A stretch of 64,000 nucleotides of DNA from Mycobacterium asiaticum (GTDB taxonomy: Bacteria; Actinomycetota; Actinomycetes; Mycobacteriales; Mycobacteriaceae), in assembly GCF_001668675.1 (NCBI RefSeq), contig NZ_LZKQ01000071.1:1-64000 (forward strand), written 5' to 3'. Made by a program: the position numbers and the translations under genes. The notes under the pieces are model-generated. The model worked only from the letters and a program-made list of their open reading frames with translations, did not search any database and had not been told where the DNA came from. Below are positions 1-9,071 of this stretch, one piece after another. Position 1 is the stretch's first letter. Each line of letters begins with the position of its first letter.

Positions 1-53
1 AGCATCAGACGTTAGGTCAACGCCATCAGTGGCCGCGATGGTTCCCCGAGCGC

Positions 54-260
54 TCAGGCCGTGCGTCTGGCGCGGCGAATCTCGCGGGCCGTCGAGGCGA
101 CATAGTCGATTCCGGTGATGACCGTGAGCACGATCGCCAGCATCATCACCACCTGGGCCGCGGTGTGCAGTAAGCCGGACAGCGGCAGCACGAACAACCC
201 GATCGCCACCGCCTGGGTCAGGGTTTTGAGCTTGCCGCCCCAGCTGGCCGGGATGACGCC
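54..260 (-). pseudogene. pgsA3: 3' fragment of pgsA3 (CDP-alcohol phosphatidyltransferase), inverted
   Basis: The minus strand encodes about 68 residues, GVIPASWGGKLKTL through REIRRARRTA, then a TGA stop. This matches the C-terminal membrane part of phosphatidylglycerophosphate synthase-like PgsA proteins: a GGKLKT segment followed by two hydrophobic helices. The catalytic CDP-alcohol motif and the whole N-terminal half are missing. Upstream of the first Gly the frame runs into antisense clgR sequence, so there is no true start. In related mycobacteria pgsA3 lies directly upstream of clgR on the same strand; here it is flipped by the inverted duplication. A second copy of only its last seven codons plus stop lies on the plus strand at 257-280. 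Confidence 0.8.
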
Positions 261-286
261 GCGCCAGACGCACGGCCTGAGCGCTC

Positions 287-315
287 GGGGAACCATCGCG
301 GCCACTGATGGCGTT
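287..315 (+). promoter_or_regulatory. SigE-type promoter upstream of clgR
   Basis: GGGGAACC at 287-294 is followed, 18 bases after GGAAC, by CGTT at 312-315. This is the pattern of mycobacterial SigE/SigH-class promoters (GGAAC, about 17 bases, CGTT), and clgR is a known SigE-linked gene in M. tuberculosis. The ATG lies 52 bases downstream. Because it falls in the right arm of the inverted duplication, a second copy faces left within bases 1-77. Confidence 0.6.
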
Positions 316-367
316 GACCTAACGTCTGATGCTTTTTCCAATGATGACCGGATAAGAGGAGAGCACG

Positions 368-688
368 ATGGCGTCATTAGTGCGCGAGGTCGTTGGCGAC
401 GTGCTGCGGGGGACCCGGACATCGCAGGGCCGGACACTGCGTGAGGTGTCCGATTCGGCGCGGGTGAGTCTCGGGTATTTGTCGGAGGTCGAGCGCGGCC
501 GCAAGGAACCCTCGAGCGAGTTGCTGAACGCGATCTGTGACGCCCTGCAGGTGCCGCTGTCGCAGGTGCTCATCGATGCCGGTGAGCGGATGGCCCGCGA
601 GGAGCGCGCCGGCTACACCGTGGGCGCCTCCATCGATGCCAGCACGAAGGTCGTCATTCCTCCCGTGGCGTCCCTGGCGGTTGCGTAA
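368..688 (+). CDS. clgR: ClgR, transcriptional regulator of Clp protease and envelope-stress genes
   Basis: 106-residue XRE-family regulator, close in length to M. tuberculosis ClgR (Rv2745c). The helix-turn-helix covers roughly residues 20-65 ([20 protein letters not shown], then [12 protein letters not shown]). The C-terminus ends VASLAVA, the small hydrophobic tail that in this family is a Clp degradation signal, so the protein probably controls its own turnover. The ATG is preceded by AGAGGAGAG. It heads the envelope-stress set clgR-pspA-pspM. In relatives ClgR activates clpP1P2, clpC1 and this operon, downstream of SigE. Function is inferred from family and synteny and is secure. Confidence 0.95.
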   Translation: MASLVREVVGDVLRGTRTSQGRTLREVSDSARVSLGYLSEVERGRKEPSSELLNAICDALQVPLSQVLIDAGERMAREERAGYTVGASIDASTKVVIPPVASLAVA

Positions 689-808
689 GCTTCGGCGTTC
701 ACTAGATATGCACCGTGGGTGGGGCGATCGGGGCTGACCCACTAAATTGAGCTGCAGGGTAGTGTTCGCGCCCATCCTGCACACAAGAAGCGAAGGCGGA
801 GCTAACTG

Positions 809-1630
809 ATGGCCAATCCGTTCGTCAAAGCGTGGAAGTACCTCATGGCGCTGTTCAACTCCAAAATCGACGAACACGCCGACCCGAAGGTGCAGATTCA
901 GCAGGCCATCGAGGAAGCGCAGCGTACCCACCAGGCGCTCACCCAGCAGGCCGCCCAGGTGATCGGCAATCAGCGTCAGCTGGAGATGCGCCTGAACCGG
1001 CAACTGGCCGACATCGAGAAGTTGCAGGTCAACGTGCGGCAGGCGCTCACGCTCGCCGATCAGGCCGTCGCCAGCGGTGACGCCGCCAAGGCGACCGAAT
1101 ACAACAACGCCGCCGAAGCGTTCGCGGCTCAGCTGGTCACCGCCGAGCAGAGCGTGGAAGACCTCAAGAGCCTGCACGACCAGGCCCTGCAGGCGGCCTC
1201 GCAGGCCAAGAAGGCCGTCGAGCGCAACGCGATGGTGCTGCAGCAAAAGATCGCCGAGCGCACCAAGCTGCTCAGCCAGCTCGAGCAGGCCAAGATGCAG
1301 GAGCAGGTCAGCGCGTCGCTGCGGTCAATGAGCGAGCTCGCCGCCCCGGGCAACACCCCCAGCCTCGACGAGGTACGCGACAAGATCGAACGCCGCTACG
1401 CCAACGCGATCGGCTCCGCCGAGCTCGCCCAGAGTTCGGTGCAGGGCCGCATGCTCGAGGTCGAGCAGGCCGGCGTTCAGATGGCCGGACACTCGCGGCT
1501 CGAGCAGATCCGCGCCTCAATGCGCGGTGACGCCCTGCCCGCCGGCGGTGCCGCCGCGCCCGGCGCGACCCCGGGGACCCCGGCCACCGAACCCGGCGGA
1601 GCGGTACCCGAGAAACCGTTCGGTCAGTAG
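809..1630 (+). CDS. pspA: PspA/IM30 family envelope-stress protein (35-kDa antigen)
   Basis: 273 residues beginning [20 protein letters not shown], the PspA-family N-terminal amphipathic helix, followed by a long, nearly uninterrupted coiled coil (about residues 25-220) rich in Ala, Gln and Glu. The tail (about 245-273) is a Pro/Gly/Ala-rich low-complexity segment. It matches Rv2744c. PspA proteins bind stressed membrane and in mycobacteria also bind and restrain ClgR. It lies 120 bp after clgR and 12 bp before the next gene, consistent with one operon. Confidence 0.95.
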   Translation: MANPFVKAWKYLMALFNSKIDEHADPKVQIQQAIEEAQRTHQALTQQAAQVIGNQRQLEMRLNRQLADIEKLQVNVRQALTLADQAVASGDAAKATEYNNAAEAFAAQLVTAEQSVEDLKSLHDQALQAASQAKKAVERNAMVLQQKIAERTKLLSQLEQAKMQEQVSASLRSMSELAAPGNTPSLDEVRDKIERRYANAIGSAELAQSSVQGRMLEVEQAGVQMAGHSRLEQIRASMRGDALPAGGAAAPGATPGTPATEPGGAVPEKPFGQ

Positions 1631-1642
1631 CAGAGCAACACG

Positions 1643-2467
1643 ATGGCGGTGCGATCCAATCGGCGCGGGCCTCTACGGGCCCTGTGGCAGCGCGGCTTCG
1701 ACACCGTCGTCGACCTGTCCGGATTCCTGCTCGCCAAGATCAACGCCGCCACCGATCCGCGGGCACGGCAACTTCGACGGCGCCGCCGTGCCCTGCGCTG
1801 GGCCTGGATCTTCACCACCGGGGTGATCTTCTGGGCGCTGGTGACCGCGATCCTGGCGGCCTGGGGCTGGTTCACCCTGCTGCTGCAGATCACCGGTGCC
1901 GTGGCGGTGGTGATGGTGATCCCGGCGACGCTGCTGTTCTTCCGCTATTACTGGCTCAAGTCCGAACCGCTGCCCTCGCAGCGGCCCGCGGTTAGCCGGC
2001 GATTGCCGCCGCCCGGTTCGGCCGCGCGGCCGGCGATGTACGCGCTGGGCGCCTCCGAGCGCGGATTCTTCTCGTTGCTGGGTGTGATCGAGCGCAGCGC
2101 AATCCTGCCGGCCGACGAGATCAGCGAGCTGACCGAAGCGGCCAAGCGGACCTCGGCGGCGATGGCGGCTACCGCGGCCGAGGTGGTGTCGATGGAACGG
2201 GCCGCGCAGAACTCGCAGTCGTCGCGCGAATATCTGGTCCCGACCATCAATGCGTACACCGCGCAGCTGGGGGCCGGGGTCCGTCAGTACAACGAGATGG
2301 TCACCGCCGCGGCCCATTTGGTCTCGTCGGTCAACGGCGAGAATGCGGGCGGCGTGACCATGCTCGCTCAGCAGCGTTACCGCGACGAGCTCACCGGCGC
2401 GACGGATCGGCTGCTGGGCTGGGCGCAGGCGTTCGACGAGCTTGGCGGCCTGCGCCGCGCCCAATAG
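1643..2467 (+). CDS. pspM: PspM-like membrane protein of the clgR-pspA operon
   Basis: 274 residues equivalent to Rv2743c, named PspM in M. tuberculosis. A basic N-terminal stretch is followed by two adjacent transmembrane helices (about residues 52-74 and 77-100). The rest is a soluble, partly helical domain with an ASERGFFSLLGVIERSAILP segment. In M. tuberculosis PspM recruits PspA to the membrane and a fourth protein, PspN (Rv2742c), follows. No pspN is present here; the next gene is convergent and begins 2 bp after this stop. ATG chosen 12 bp after the pspA stop. Confidence 0.85.
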   Translation: MAVRSNRRGPLRALWQRGFDTVVDLSGFLLAKINAATDPRARQLRRRRRALRWAWIFTTGVIFWALVTAILAAWGWFTLLLQITGAVAVVMVIPATLLFFRYYWLKSEPLPSQRPAVSRRLPPPGSAARPAMYALGASERGFFSLLGVIERSAILPADEISELTEAAKRTSAAMAATAAEVVSMERAAQNSQSSREYLVPTINAYTAQLGAGVRQYNEMVTAAAHLVSSVNGENAGGVTMLAQQRYRDELTGATDRLLGWAQAFDELGGLRRAQ

Positions 2468-2469
2468 GC

Positions 2470-2904
2470 CTAGAGCGTCGCGCGCAGTGACGGGATGACC
2501 ACCCCGACCAGCCCGCGCACGGTCGCCTTGAGGAAGTCGTACGAGTCGAAGTAGTCCCGCCACAGGATGATTCGCCCGTCCTGCACCTCGAAGATCCCGC
2601 ACACCCAGAACTGCAGGCGCAGCGGGCCGAAGATCAGCGCGTCGGTGCGCTCGGTGAGCACCGCGCTGCCGTCGGCGGCCACCCGGTGGAACTTCACCTC
2701 GAAGCCGATCCGCCCCTCCATCTTGCGAAAGAGCTTGGCCACCTTGCGTCCGCCGCGGATCCGCGAGTACCCGTAGTTCTCGTAGACCAGGTCGTCGTGC
2801 AACGCGGCATCCGCGGTCTCGAAGTCCTGGTCCTGCAGGGCATACAGGAAGCCCTCGACCGTGCGGATGTTGTCACTGGTTGTCGTCTGAGTCAGCTCAG
2901 TCAT
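2470..2904 (-). CDS. ephG: Limonene-1,2-epoxide hydrolase family protein (EphG-like)
   Basis: 144 residues with the NTF2-like alpha+beta cone fold of limonene-1,2-epoxide hydrolases. The segment LTERTDALIFGPLRLQFWVC carries the Arg-Asp pair and WRDYFD the second Asp expected of the family's Asp-Arg-Asp catalytic set. It matches M. tuberculosis Rv2740 (EphG), thought to act on bulky lipid or sterol-like epoxides. The start is the ATG of MTELTQ; a longer frame upstream overlaps the divergent glycosyltransferase and is unlikely. It shares a 43-bp divergent spacer with that gene. Confidence 0.85.
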   Translation of the reverse strand: MTELTQTTTSDNIRTVEGFLYALQDQDFETADAALHDDLVYENYGYSRIRGGRKVAKLFRKMEGRIGFEVKFHRVAADGSAVLTERTDALIFGPLRLQFWVCGIFEVQDGRIILWRDYFDSYDFLKATVRGLVGVVIPSLRATL

Positions 2905-2947
2905 GGTTGCCAGCGTAGGCGAGCGCCGCTGTGGCAGGGTAGGGCCG

Positions 2948-4105
2948 ATGCGCGTCGCCGTGGTTGCCGGGCCGGACCCCGGGCACTCGTTTCCGGCGAT
3001 AGCGCTTTGCCAACGCTTTCTCGCCGCGGGTGACCAACCCACCCTGTTCACCGGCGTGGAGTGGCTGAACGCCGCCCGCGCAGTCGGGATCGACGCCGTG
3101 GAGCTCGACGGGCTCAAAGCCACCGACGAGGACCTCGACGCCGGGGCCAGGATTCACCGGCGGGCTGCCCGGATGGCGGTGTTGATCGCGCCGACCTTGC
3201 GCGATCTAGGCCCGGATTTGGTGGTGTCCGACGTGATCACCTCCGGCGGGGGCATGGCCGCCGAGCTGCTCGGTATCCCGTGGGTCGAGCTCTGCCCGCA
3301 CCCGCTGTACCTGCCGTCGAAGGGGCTGCCGCCGATCGGCAGCGGCCTGGCGCCCGGTACGGGGTTGCGGGGCCGCCTGCGGGACTCGGTGATGCGGGCG
3401 CTGACGGCCCGCTCGGTGCGGGCGGGTCAGCGCCAGCGCGCGACTGTGCGGGTCGAGATCGGCCTGCCGGCGCGGGATCCGGGGCCGACGCGGCGGCTGA
3501 TCGCCACGTTGCCCGCCCTGGAAGTGCCGCGTCCGGACTGGCCGGCCGAGGCGGTGGTCGTCGGCCCCCTGCACTTCGAGCCGACCGAACGGGTGCTGGC
3601 GATCCCGCCCGGCTCGGGTCCAGTGGTGGTGATCGCGCCGTCGACGGCCTACACCGGCACCACCGGGCTGGCGCAGCTCGCCCTCGAATCCTTGCGGCCG
3701 GGAGAGACGCTGCCGGCCGGTTCGCGGCTGGTGGTGTCTTGGCTGGGCGGTGAGGAGCTGGCGGCGCCGCCCTGGGCGGTGGTGGGCCTGGGCCGTCAGG
3801 ACGAGCTGCTGCGCCACGCCGACCTGGTGATCGCCGGCGGCGGCCACGGCATGGTCGCCAAGACGCTGCTGGCGGGCGTCCCCATGGTCGTGGTGCCCGG
3901 CGGCGGCGATCAGTGGGAGATGGCGAATCGAGTGGTCCGGCAGGGCAGCGGGCAGCTGATCCGGCCTTTGACCGCCGACGCTCTTGTGGCCGCGGTGGAG
4001 GAGGTGTTGGCCTCGCCGGACTACCGGGCGGCCGCCCAGCGGGCCGCCGCCAGCGTCGCGGGAGTGGCCGACCCGGTGCGGGTGTGCCGCGAAGCGATTG
4101 ATTGA
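2948..4105 (+). CDS. GT-B fold glycosyltransferase (MGT/UGT-like)
   Basis: 385 residues, equivalent to Rv2739c. The N-terminus MRVAVVAGPDPGHSFPAIAL is the Rossmann strand and glycine loop of GT1-family enzymes. The C-terminal half holds HADLVIAGGGHGMVAKTLLA followed by GVPMVVVPGGGDQWEMANRV, the nucleotide-sugar binding signature of macrolide- and glucuronosyl-transferase relatives. Substrate is unknown. The start is the ATG at MRVAVV, the standard beginning for this family. A more upstream in-frame ATG would overlap the divergent ephG start. Confidence 0.8.
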   Translation: MRVAVVAGPDPGHSFPAIALCQRFLAAGDQPTLFTGVEWLNAARAVGIDAVELDGLKATDEDLDAGARIHRRAARMAVLIAPTLRDLGPDLVVSDVITSGGGMAAELLGIPWVELCPHPLYLPSKGLPPIGSGLAPGTGLRGRLRDSVMRALTARSVRAGQRQRATVRVEIGLPARDPGPTRRLIATLPALEVPRPDWPAEAVVVGPLHFEPTERVLAIPPGSGPVVVIAPSTAYTGTTGLAQLALESLRPGETLPAGSRLVVSWLGGEELAAPPWAVVGLGRQDELLRHADLVIAGGGHGMVAKTLLAGVPMVVVPGGGDQWEMANRVVRQGSGQLIRPLTADALVAAVEEVLASPDYRAAAQRAAASVAGVADPVRVCREAID

Positions 4106-4124
4106 GCGGGGCGGCGCGCTGGGT

Positions 4125-4331
4125 ATGTTGCTGTGCGTGCGGCTGACGGAGTTCCACGAGCGGGTGACGTTGCGGTTCGGCGCCGCCTACGGTGCATCGG
4201 TGCTGGTTGATCACGTGTTGACGGGCTTCGACGGTCGCACTGCCGCCCAGGCGATCGAAGACGGCGTCGAGCCTCGCGACGTATGGCGTGCGCTGTGTGC
4301 TGACTTCGACGTGCCGCGCGAGCAGTGGTGA
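4125..4331 (+). CDS. DUF3046 small protein
   Basis: 68 residues: an MLLC leader followed by RLTEFHERVTLRFGAAYG, the hallmark of DUF3046. It corresponds to Rv2738c, which lies just before recA in M. tuberculosis. No function is established. A GTG at 4137 gives a 64-residue form starting directly at RLTEF; neither start has a clear ribosome-binding site. It lies 19 bp after the glycosyltransferase and may be co-transcribed with it. Here a FhuF-like gene on the opposite strand separates it from recA. Confidence 0.8.
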   Translation: MLLCVRLTEFHERVTLRFGAAYGASVLVDHVLTGFDGRTAAQAIEDGVEPRDVWRALCADFDVPREQW

Positions 4332-4342
4332 CCTCCCGGGTG

Positions 4343-4407
4343 GCGTTGACTCTGCGCTGAGGGCGTGGTTTTGCGGGAACACGCCGCGGCCAGCGCAGAA
4401 TCAACGC
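4343..4407. terminator. Long hairpin between convergent genes
   Basis: Arms 4343-4359 (GCGTTGACTCTGCGCTG) and 4391-4407 pair over 17 bp with one mismatch. An inner GGCGTG/CACGCC pairing extends the stem. It fills the 79-bp gap between the DUF3046 and FhuF-like stop codons and could end transcription from both sides. No U-tract is seen, as is usual in mycobacteria. Confidence 0.6.
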
Positions 4408-4410
4408 GGG

Positions 4411-5067
4411 CTAGAGCGGGCAGTCGCCGCACTTTCCACCACCGGGAATGCGGTAGAAGAGGCAGCAGCTGTTGCGCCGGAAGCCGAGGCCGGGACTGGT
4501 GACGACGCCGGTGCCGGCGAGGCGGCCGGTGTCGAGCAGCTCACGAGTGAGCCGGGTGGTCGGTTCGCGCAGGTCCGGCCGCGCCGCCAGCAGCATCCGG
4601 GACGTGCCCACCAAAGCGGACGCGATATTGCCGTAGAGCAGCCCGAGCGCCAGGTCAACCCGCAGGCCGGCGGCCAACCGTTCCATGTGCTCGCGCACGA
4701 CGACCCGATATAGCAGCTCGGGGGAGGGTGCGACGCGTTCGCCGGTGGGTTCAGGCAGCCGCAGCCGGGCGTCGTCGTCGGCGCGTTGCAGCCCGGTGAG
4801 GTCCGGGAGCACGCCGTGAGCCAGCACGCAGGCCAGCACCGGCGACCAGAGCCGGGCGGCGTGACCGAGGTGGACCAGCGAGGCGCCCACCCGCAGTTCG
4901 GTGCTGCGGTAGCGGGCGGTGGTCGCACCGACGAGCTCGGCGAACCCGTCGGCATAGGACTTGGCGACCGGATGCCACCCGGTCGGTTCGCCGCCCACGG
5001 TCAGCGCGAAAAAGCCGCCGTAGGAGGCCACTTCGGCGAGCTCGGTGGAGATGTCGATCCCGGACAT
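4411..5067 (-). CDS. FhuF-like (2Fe-2S) ferric-iron reductase family protein
   Basis: 218 residues. The C-terminus carries Cys201-Cys202, ten residues, Cys213, two residues, Cys216: the CC-x10-C-x2-C ligand pattern of the FhuF [2Fe-2S] cluster, which in Escherichia coli reduces ferric siderophores in the cytoplasm. The remainder is helical and weakly conserved, as in other actinobacterial FhuF homologues. The start is the ATG of MSGIDIST. This gene is not at the recA locus of M. tuberculosis as I recall it. No IdeR-type iron box was visible upstream; instead the 164-bp spacer holds the recA promoters and an SOS box. Role inferred from the motif only. Confidence 0.75.
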   Translation of the reverse strand: MSGIDISTELAEVASYGGFFALTVGGEPTGWHPVAKSYADGFAELVGATTARYRSTELRVGASLVHLGHAARLWSPVLACVLAHGVLPDLTGLQRADDDARLRLPEPTGERVAPSPELLYRVVVREHMERLAAGLRVDLALGLLYGNIASALVGTSRMLLAARPDLREPTTRLTRELLDTGRLAGTGVVTSPGLGFRRNSCCLFYRIPGGGKCGDCPL

Positions 5068-5109
5068 ATTGCCCGGACATGTTGCCACACGCGGCGTGTC
5101 GAACTTGAG

Positions 5110-5125
5110 TCGAACAAGTGTTCGG
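5110..5125 (+). promoter_or_regulatory. LexA-binding SOS box of recA
   Basis: TCGAACAAGTGTTCGG matches the mycobacterial SOS box TCGAAC-N4-GTTCGA at 15 of 16 specified or free positions. A TACTGT -10-like hexamer follows at 5127-5132. It lies between the divergent FhuF-like gene and recA, so LexA could affect both. Confidence 0.9.
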
Positions 5126-5155
5126 CTACTGTGGTGATCATTCGGCGACCTCGAC

Positions 5156-5178
5156 TTGTCAGACCCCGCGCCTAGTGT
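5156..5178 (+). promoter_or_regulatory. PafBC-type (RecA-NDp) damage-inducible promoter of recA
   Basis: TTGTCAGAC at 5156-5164, eight bases, then TAGTGT at 5173-5178. This fits the LexA-independent RecA-NDp promoter pattern TTGTCRGTG-N8-TAnnnT, which PafBC activates; only the last two bases of the upstream element differ. It is 53 bases upstream of the recA ATG. Together with the SOS box it gives recA two damage-responsive promoters, as in other mycobacteria. Confidence 0.75.
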
Positions 5179-5231
5179 CACGGCCAACCGACCAACACCG
5201 GTCACCGAACACCGACTACAGGAGAGGCATC

Positions 5232-7364
<2,133 letters not shown>

Positions 7365-7869
7365 GTCCTCGCGTCGCGACGAGCAGGCGCGGGCGTTGTG
7401 TCTGCGCCTGCTCACCGCGCGAGCGCGCACCAGGGCCGAGTTGGCCGGGCGGCTGGCCAAGCGGGGCTATCCCGACGACGTCAGCAACCGGGTGCTCGAC
7501 CGGCTTGCCGCCGTGGGGCTGGTCGACGACACCGACTTCGCGGAGCAGTGGGTGCGGTCCCGGCGGGCGAACACCGGAAAGAGCCGGCGCGCGCTGGCCG
7601 CCGAGTTGCACACCAAGGGTGTGGACGACGAGGTCATCACCGCGGTGCTCGCCGACATCGACGGCGGTGCTGAGCGGGCGCGGGCCGAGCAGCTGGTGCG
7701 GGCCAAGCTACGGCGTGAGGTGTTGGGCGACGACGACGCCAAGGTGAGCCGGCGACTGATCGGGATGTTGGCCCGCCGCGGCTACAGCCAGAACGTGGCG
7801 TGTGAGGTGGTCTTCGCCGAGTTGGCCGCAGAGCGCGAACGGCGGCGAGTCTAGTTTTATCCTGGGCTC

Positions 7870-8826
7870 GTGCCCCGGCCCGTCGACCCTCAGCCGTCGA
7901 CCGGTCGTTGGCATGCGATCGGCCTGATCGGGTTGCTCATCCTGGTGGTGCTCTACGGTGCCGCCGGTGTGCACGCCGCGTCCGTCGCCGGCAGCGGCGT
8001 CGACGTCCGGATGTACTGGATCCTGGGCGGGGCAACGCTTTTGGCCGGGGTTGTCGCGGTGGTGGGCCGGACGATCGGCTGGCAGAACAAGCGCGTTTTG
8101 CTCCTGGGCTGGCCCATTGCCTCGCTTGTCCTCACGATCGTGGTCGGGTCCGTTGACTCGGACGCCACTCGGCAACTGCCGGGCACGATCACGATCACGT
8201 TCGTCTACATCGGGCTGACGTGTCCGCGTTGGCGCTCGCTGGTCCTCGCGCCGCTCGGTGTCGTCGCGTTCGTCGTGGGCGCCGGCCCGCATCCCGGCGG
8301 GCTGCCGCCGACCGCGGTGACCGCCGCACTGATGTGGGTGATCGTGGCCGAGGTGCCGGCCTGGCTGATCGCCCAGCTGACACGGCAGACCGAGCTGGCG
8401 CACCAGATCGCCCAGACCGATGCCCTCACCCAGCTGCTCGACCGCAGCACGCTCGGCCACCACCTGTCATTGCACACCGGCGCGTCGACGATCGTGCTGA
8501 TCGACCTCGACAACTTCAAGCAGTACAACGACACGCACGGGCACGCCGCCGGCGACGAACTCCTCGTCACCTTTGCCGACGCGCTGCGCTGGTCGGTGCG
8601 CCAGGACGACGTTGTCTTCAGGATCGGGGGTGACGAGTTCCTGCTGATGCTGCTCGGCGCCGACCACAGCGCCGCGGAGCAGGTCGTGGCCCGGCTGCGT
8701 CAGCGCTGGACCGAGGTGGGTGGCCAGGTCGGCTTCAGTGCCGGAATCGCCGCGGGGGAGCCCGACCCGCTTCGGGCCGCCGACCGGAACATGTACGCCG
8801 TCAAGCGCGCCACTGGGGCCGCTTGA
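7870..8826 (+). CDS. Membrane-anchored diguanylate cyclase (GGDEF)
   Basis: 318 residues. About six hydrophobic segments occupy residues 15-170, followed by a short linker and a GGDEF domain (about 180-318). The active-site motif GGDEF is intact at 253-257. An inhibitory I-site RQDD lies at 244-247, exactly five residues before it, as in product-inhibited cyclases. IDLDNFKQYND supplies the metal and substrate region. It probably makes cyclic di-GMP in response to an unknown membrane signal. No EAL domain is present. The GTG start lies 15 bp after recX, so it may be co-expressed with recA-recX. It is not at this locus in M. tuberculosis as I recall it. Confidence 0.85.
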   Translation: MPRPVDPQPSTGRWHAIGLIGLLILVVLYGAAGVHAASVAGSGVDVRMYWILGGATLLAGVVAVVGRTIGWQNKRVLLLGWPIASLVLTIVVGSVDSDATRQLPGTITITFVYIGLTCPRWRSLVLAPLGVVAFVVGAGPHPGGLPPTAVTAALMWVIVAEVPAWLIAQLTRQTELAHQIAQTDALTQLLDRSTLGHHLSLHTGASTIVLIDLDNFKQYNDTHGHAAGDELLVTFADALRWSVRQDDVVFRIGGDEFLLMLLGADHSAAEQVVARLRQRWTEVGGQVGFSAGIAAGEPDPLRAADRNMYAVKRATGAA

Positions 8827-9022
8827 TCTGCGCCGCTTCGCCGCGCCCGCGATGGCCGAGCGGCTTGACGGGGCGACCCGCGTCGCCCGGTTTCGCCGCG
8901 CTCGCGATCGCCGGGCGGCTTGACGGGGCGACCCGCGTCGCCCGGCTTCGCCGCGCTCGCGATCGCCGGGCGCCTTGACGGGGCGACCCGCGTCGCCCGG
9001 CTTCGCCGCGCTCGCGATCGCC
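8822..9022 (+). repeat. 55-bp tandem repeat, about 3 copies plus a partial copy
   Basis: Units beginning CTTGACGGGGCGACC start at 8864, 8919 and 8974, 55 bp apart. A shortened, diverged unit (8822-8863) starts in the last codons of the diguanylate cyclase gene. The third unit ends near 9022. Each unit contains a small inverted repeat (GGGCGAC/GTCGCCC). It fills most of the 245-bp gap before miaB and has the size and behaviour of a mycobacterial VNTR. No protein-coding signal was seen. Confidence 0.9.
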
Positions 9023-9059
9023 CCGGCCTGCGGGTTCATCGGCCAGGGCGACCTCGCCG

Positions 9060-9065
9060 TACCAT
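9060..9065 (+). promoter_or_regulatory. -10 element for a probably leaderless miaB transcript
   Basis: TACCAT fits the mycobacterial TAnnnT -10 hexamer and ends six bases before the miaB GTG, so transcription would begin at or next to the start codon. Confidence 0.45.
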
Positions 9066-9071
9066 ATCCGG

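Larger units (their letters stand above)
1..333. repeat. Inverted duplication (77-bp arms at 1-77 and 257-333)
   Basis: Bases 1-77 are the exact reverse complement of 257-333. Each arm carries the last codons of pgsA3 (ending RRARRTA) plus the spacer that leads into clgR. The 179 bp between the arms is pgsA3 coding sequence on the minus strand. The right arm is in the orientation expected upstream of clgR; the left arm and centre are flipped. The join at 257-260 shows a 4-base microhomology, CGCC. Such a fold-back is typical of template switching at a contig end, but a true inversion cannot be excluded from this sequence alone. Confidence 0.9.

Noticed and set aside
54..437. A 127-residue minus-strand protein
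   Set aside because: Its N-terminal half is antisense to clgR and the upstream spacer; only the last 68 residues (pgsA3) are real. It is a product of the inverted duplication.
377..1246. Long minus-strand open frames opposite clgR-pspA, and many like it through the window
   Set aside because: High-G+C codon bias in real genes opens frames on the other strand. These frames have biased, low-complexity Arg/His/Pro-rich translations, no ribosome-binding sites, and no family resemblance.
5068..5231. An IdeR iron box for the FhuF-like gene
   Set aside because: No 19-bp TTAGGTTAG-type palindrome was found; the inverted repeat present is an SOS box.
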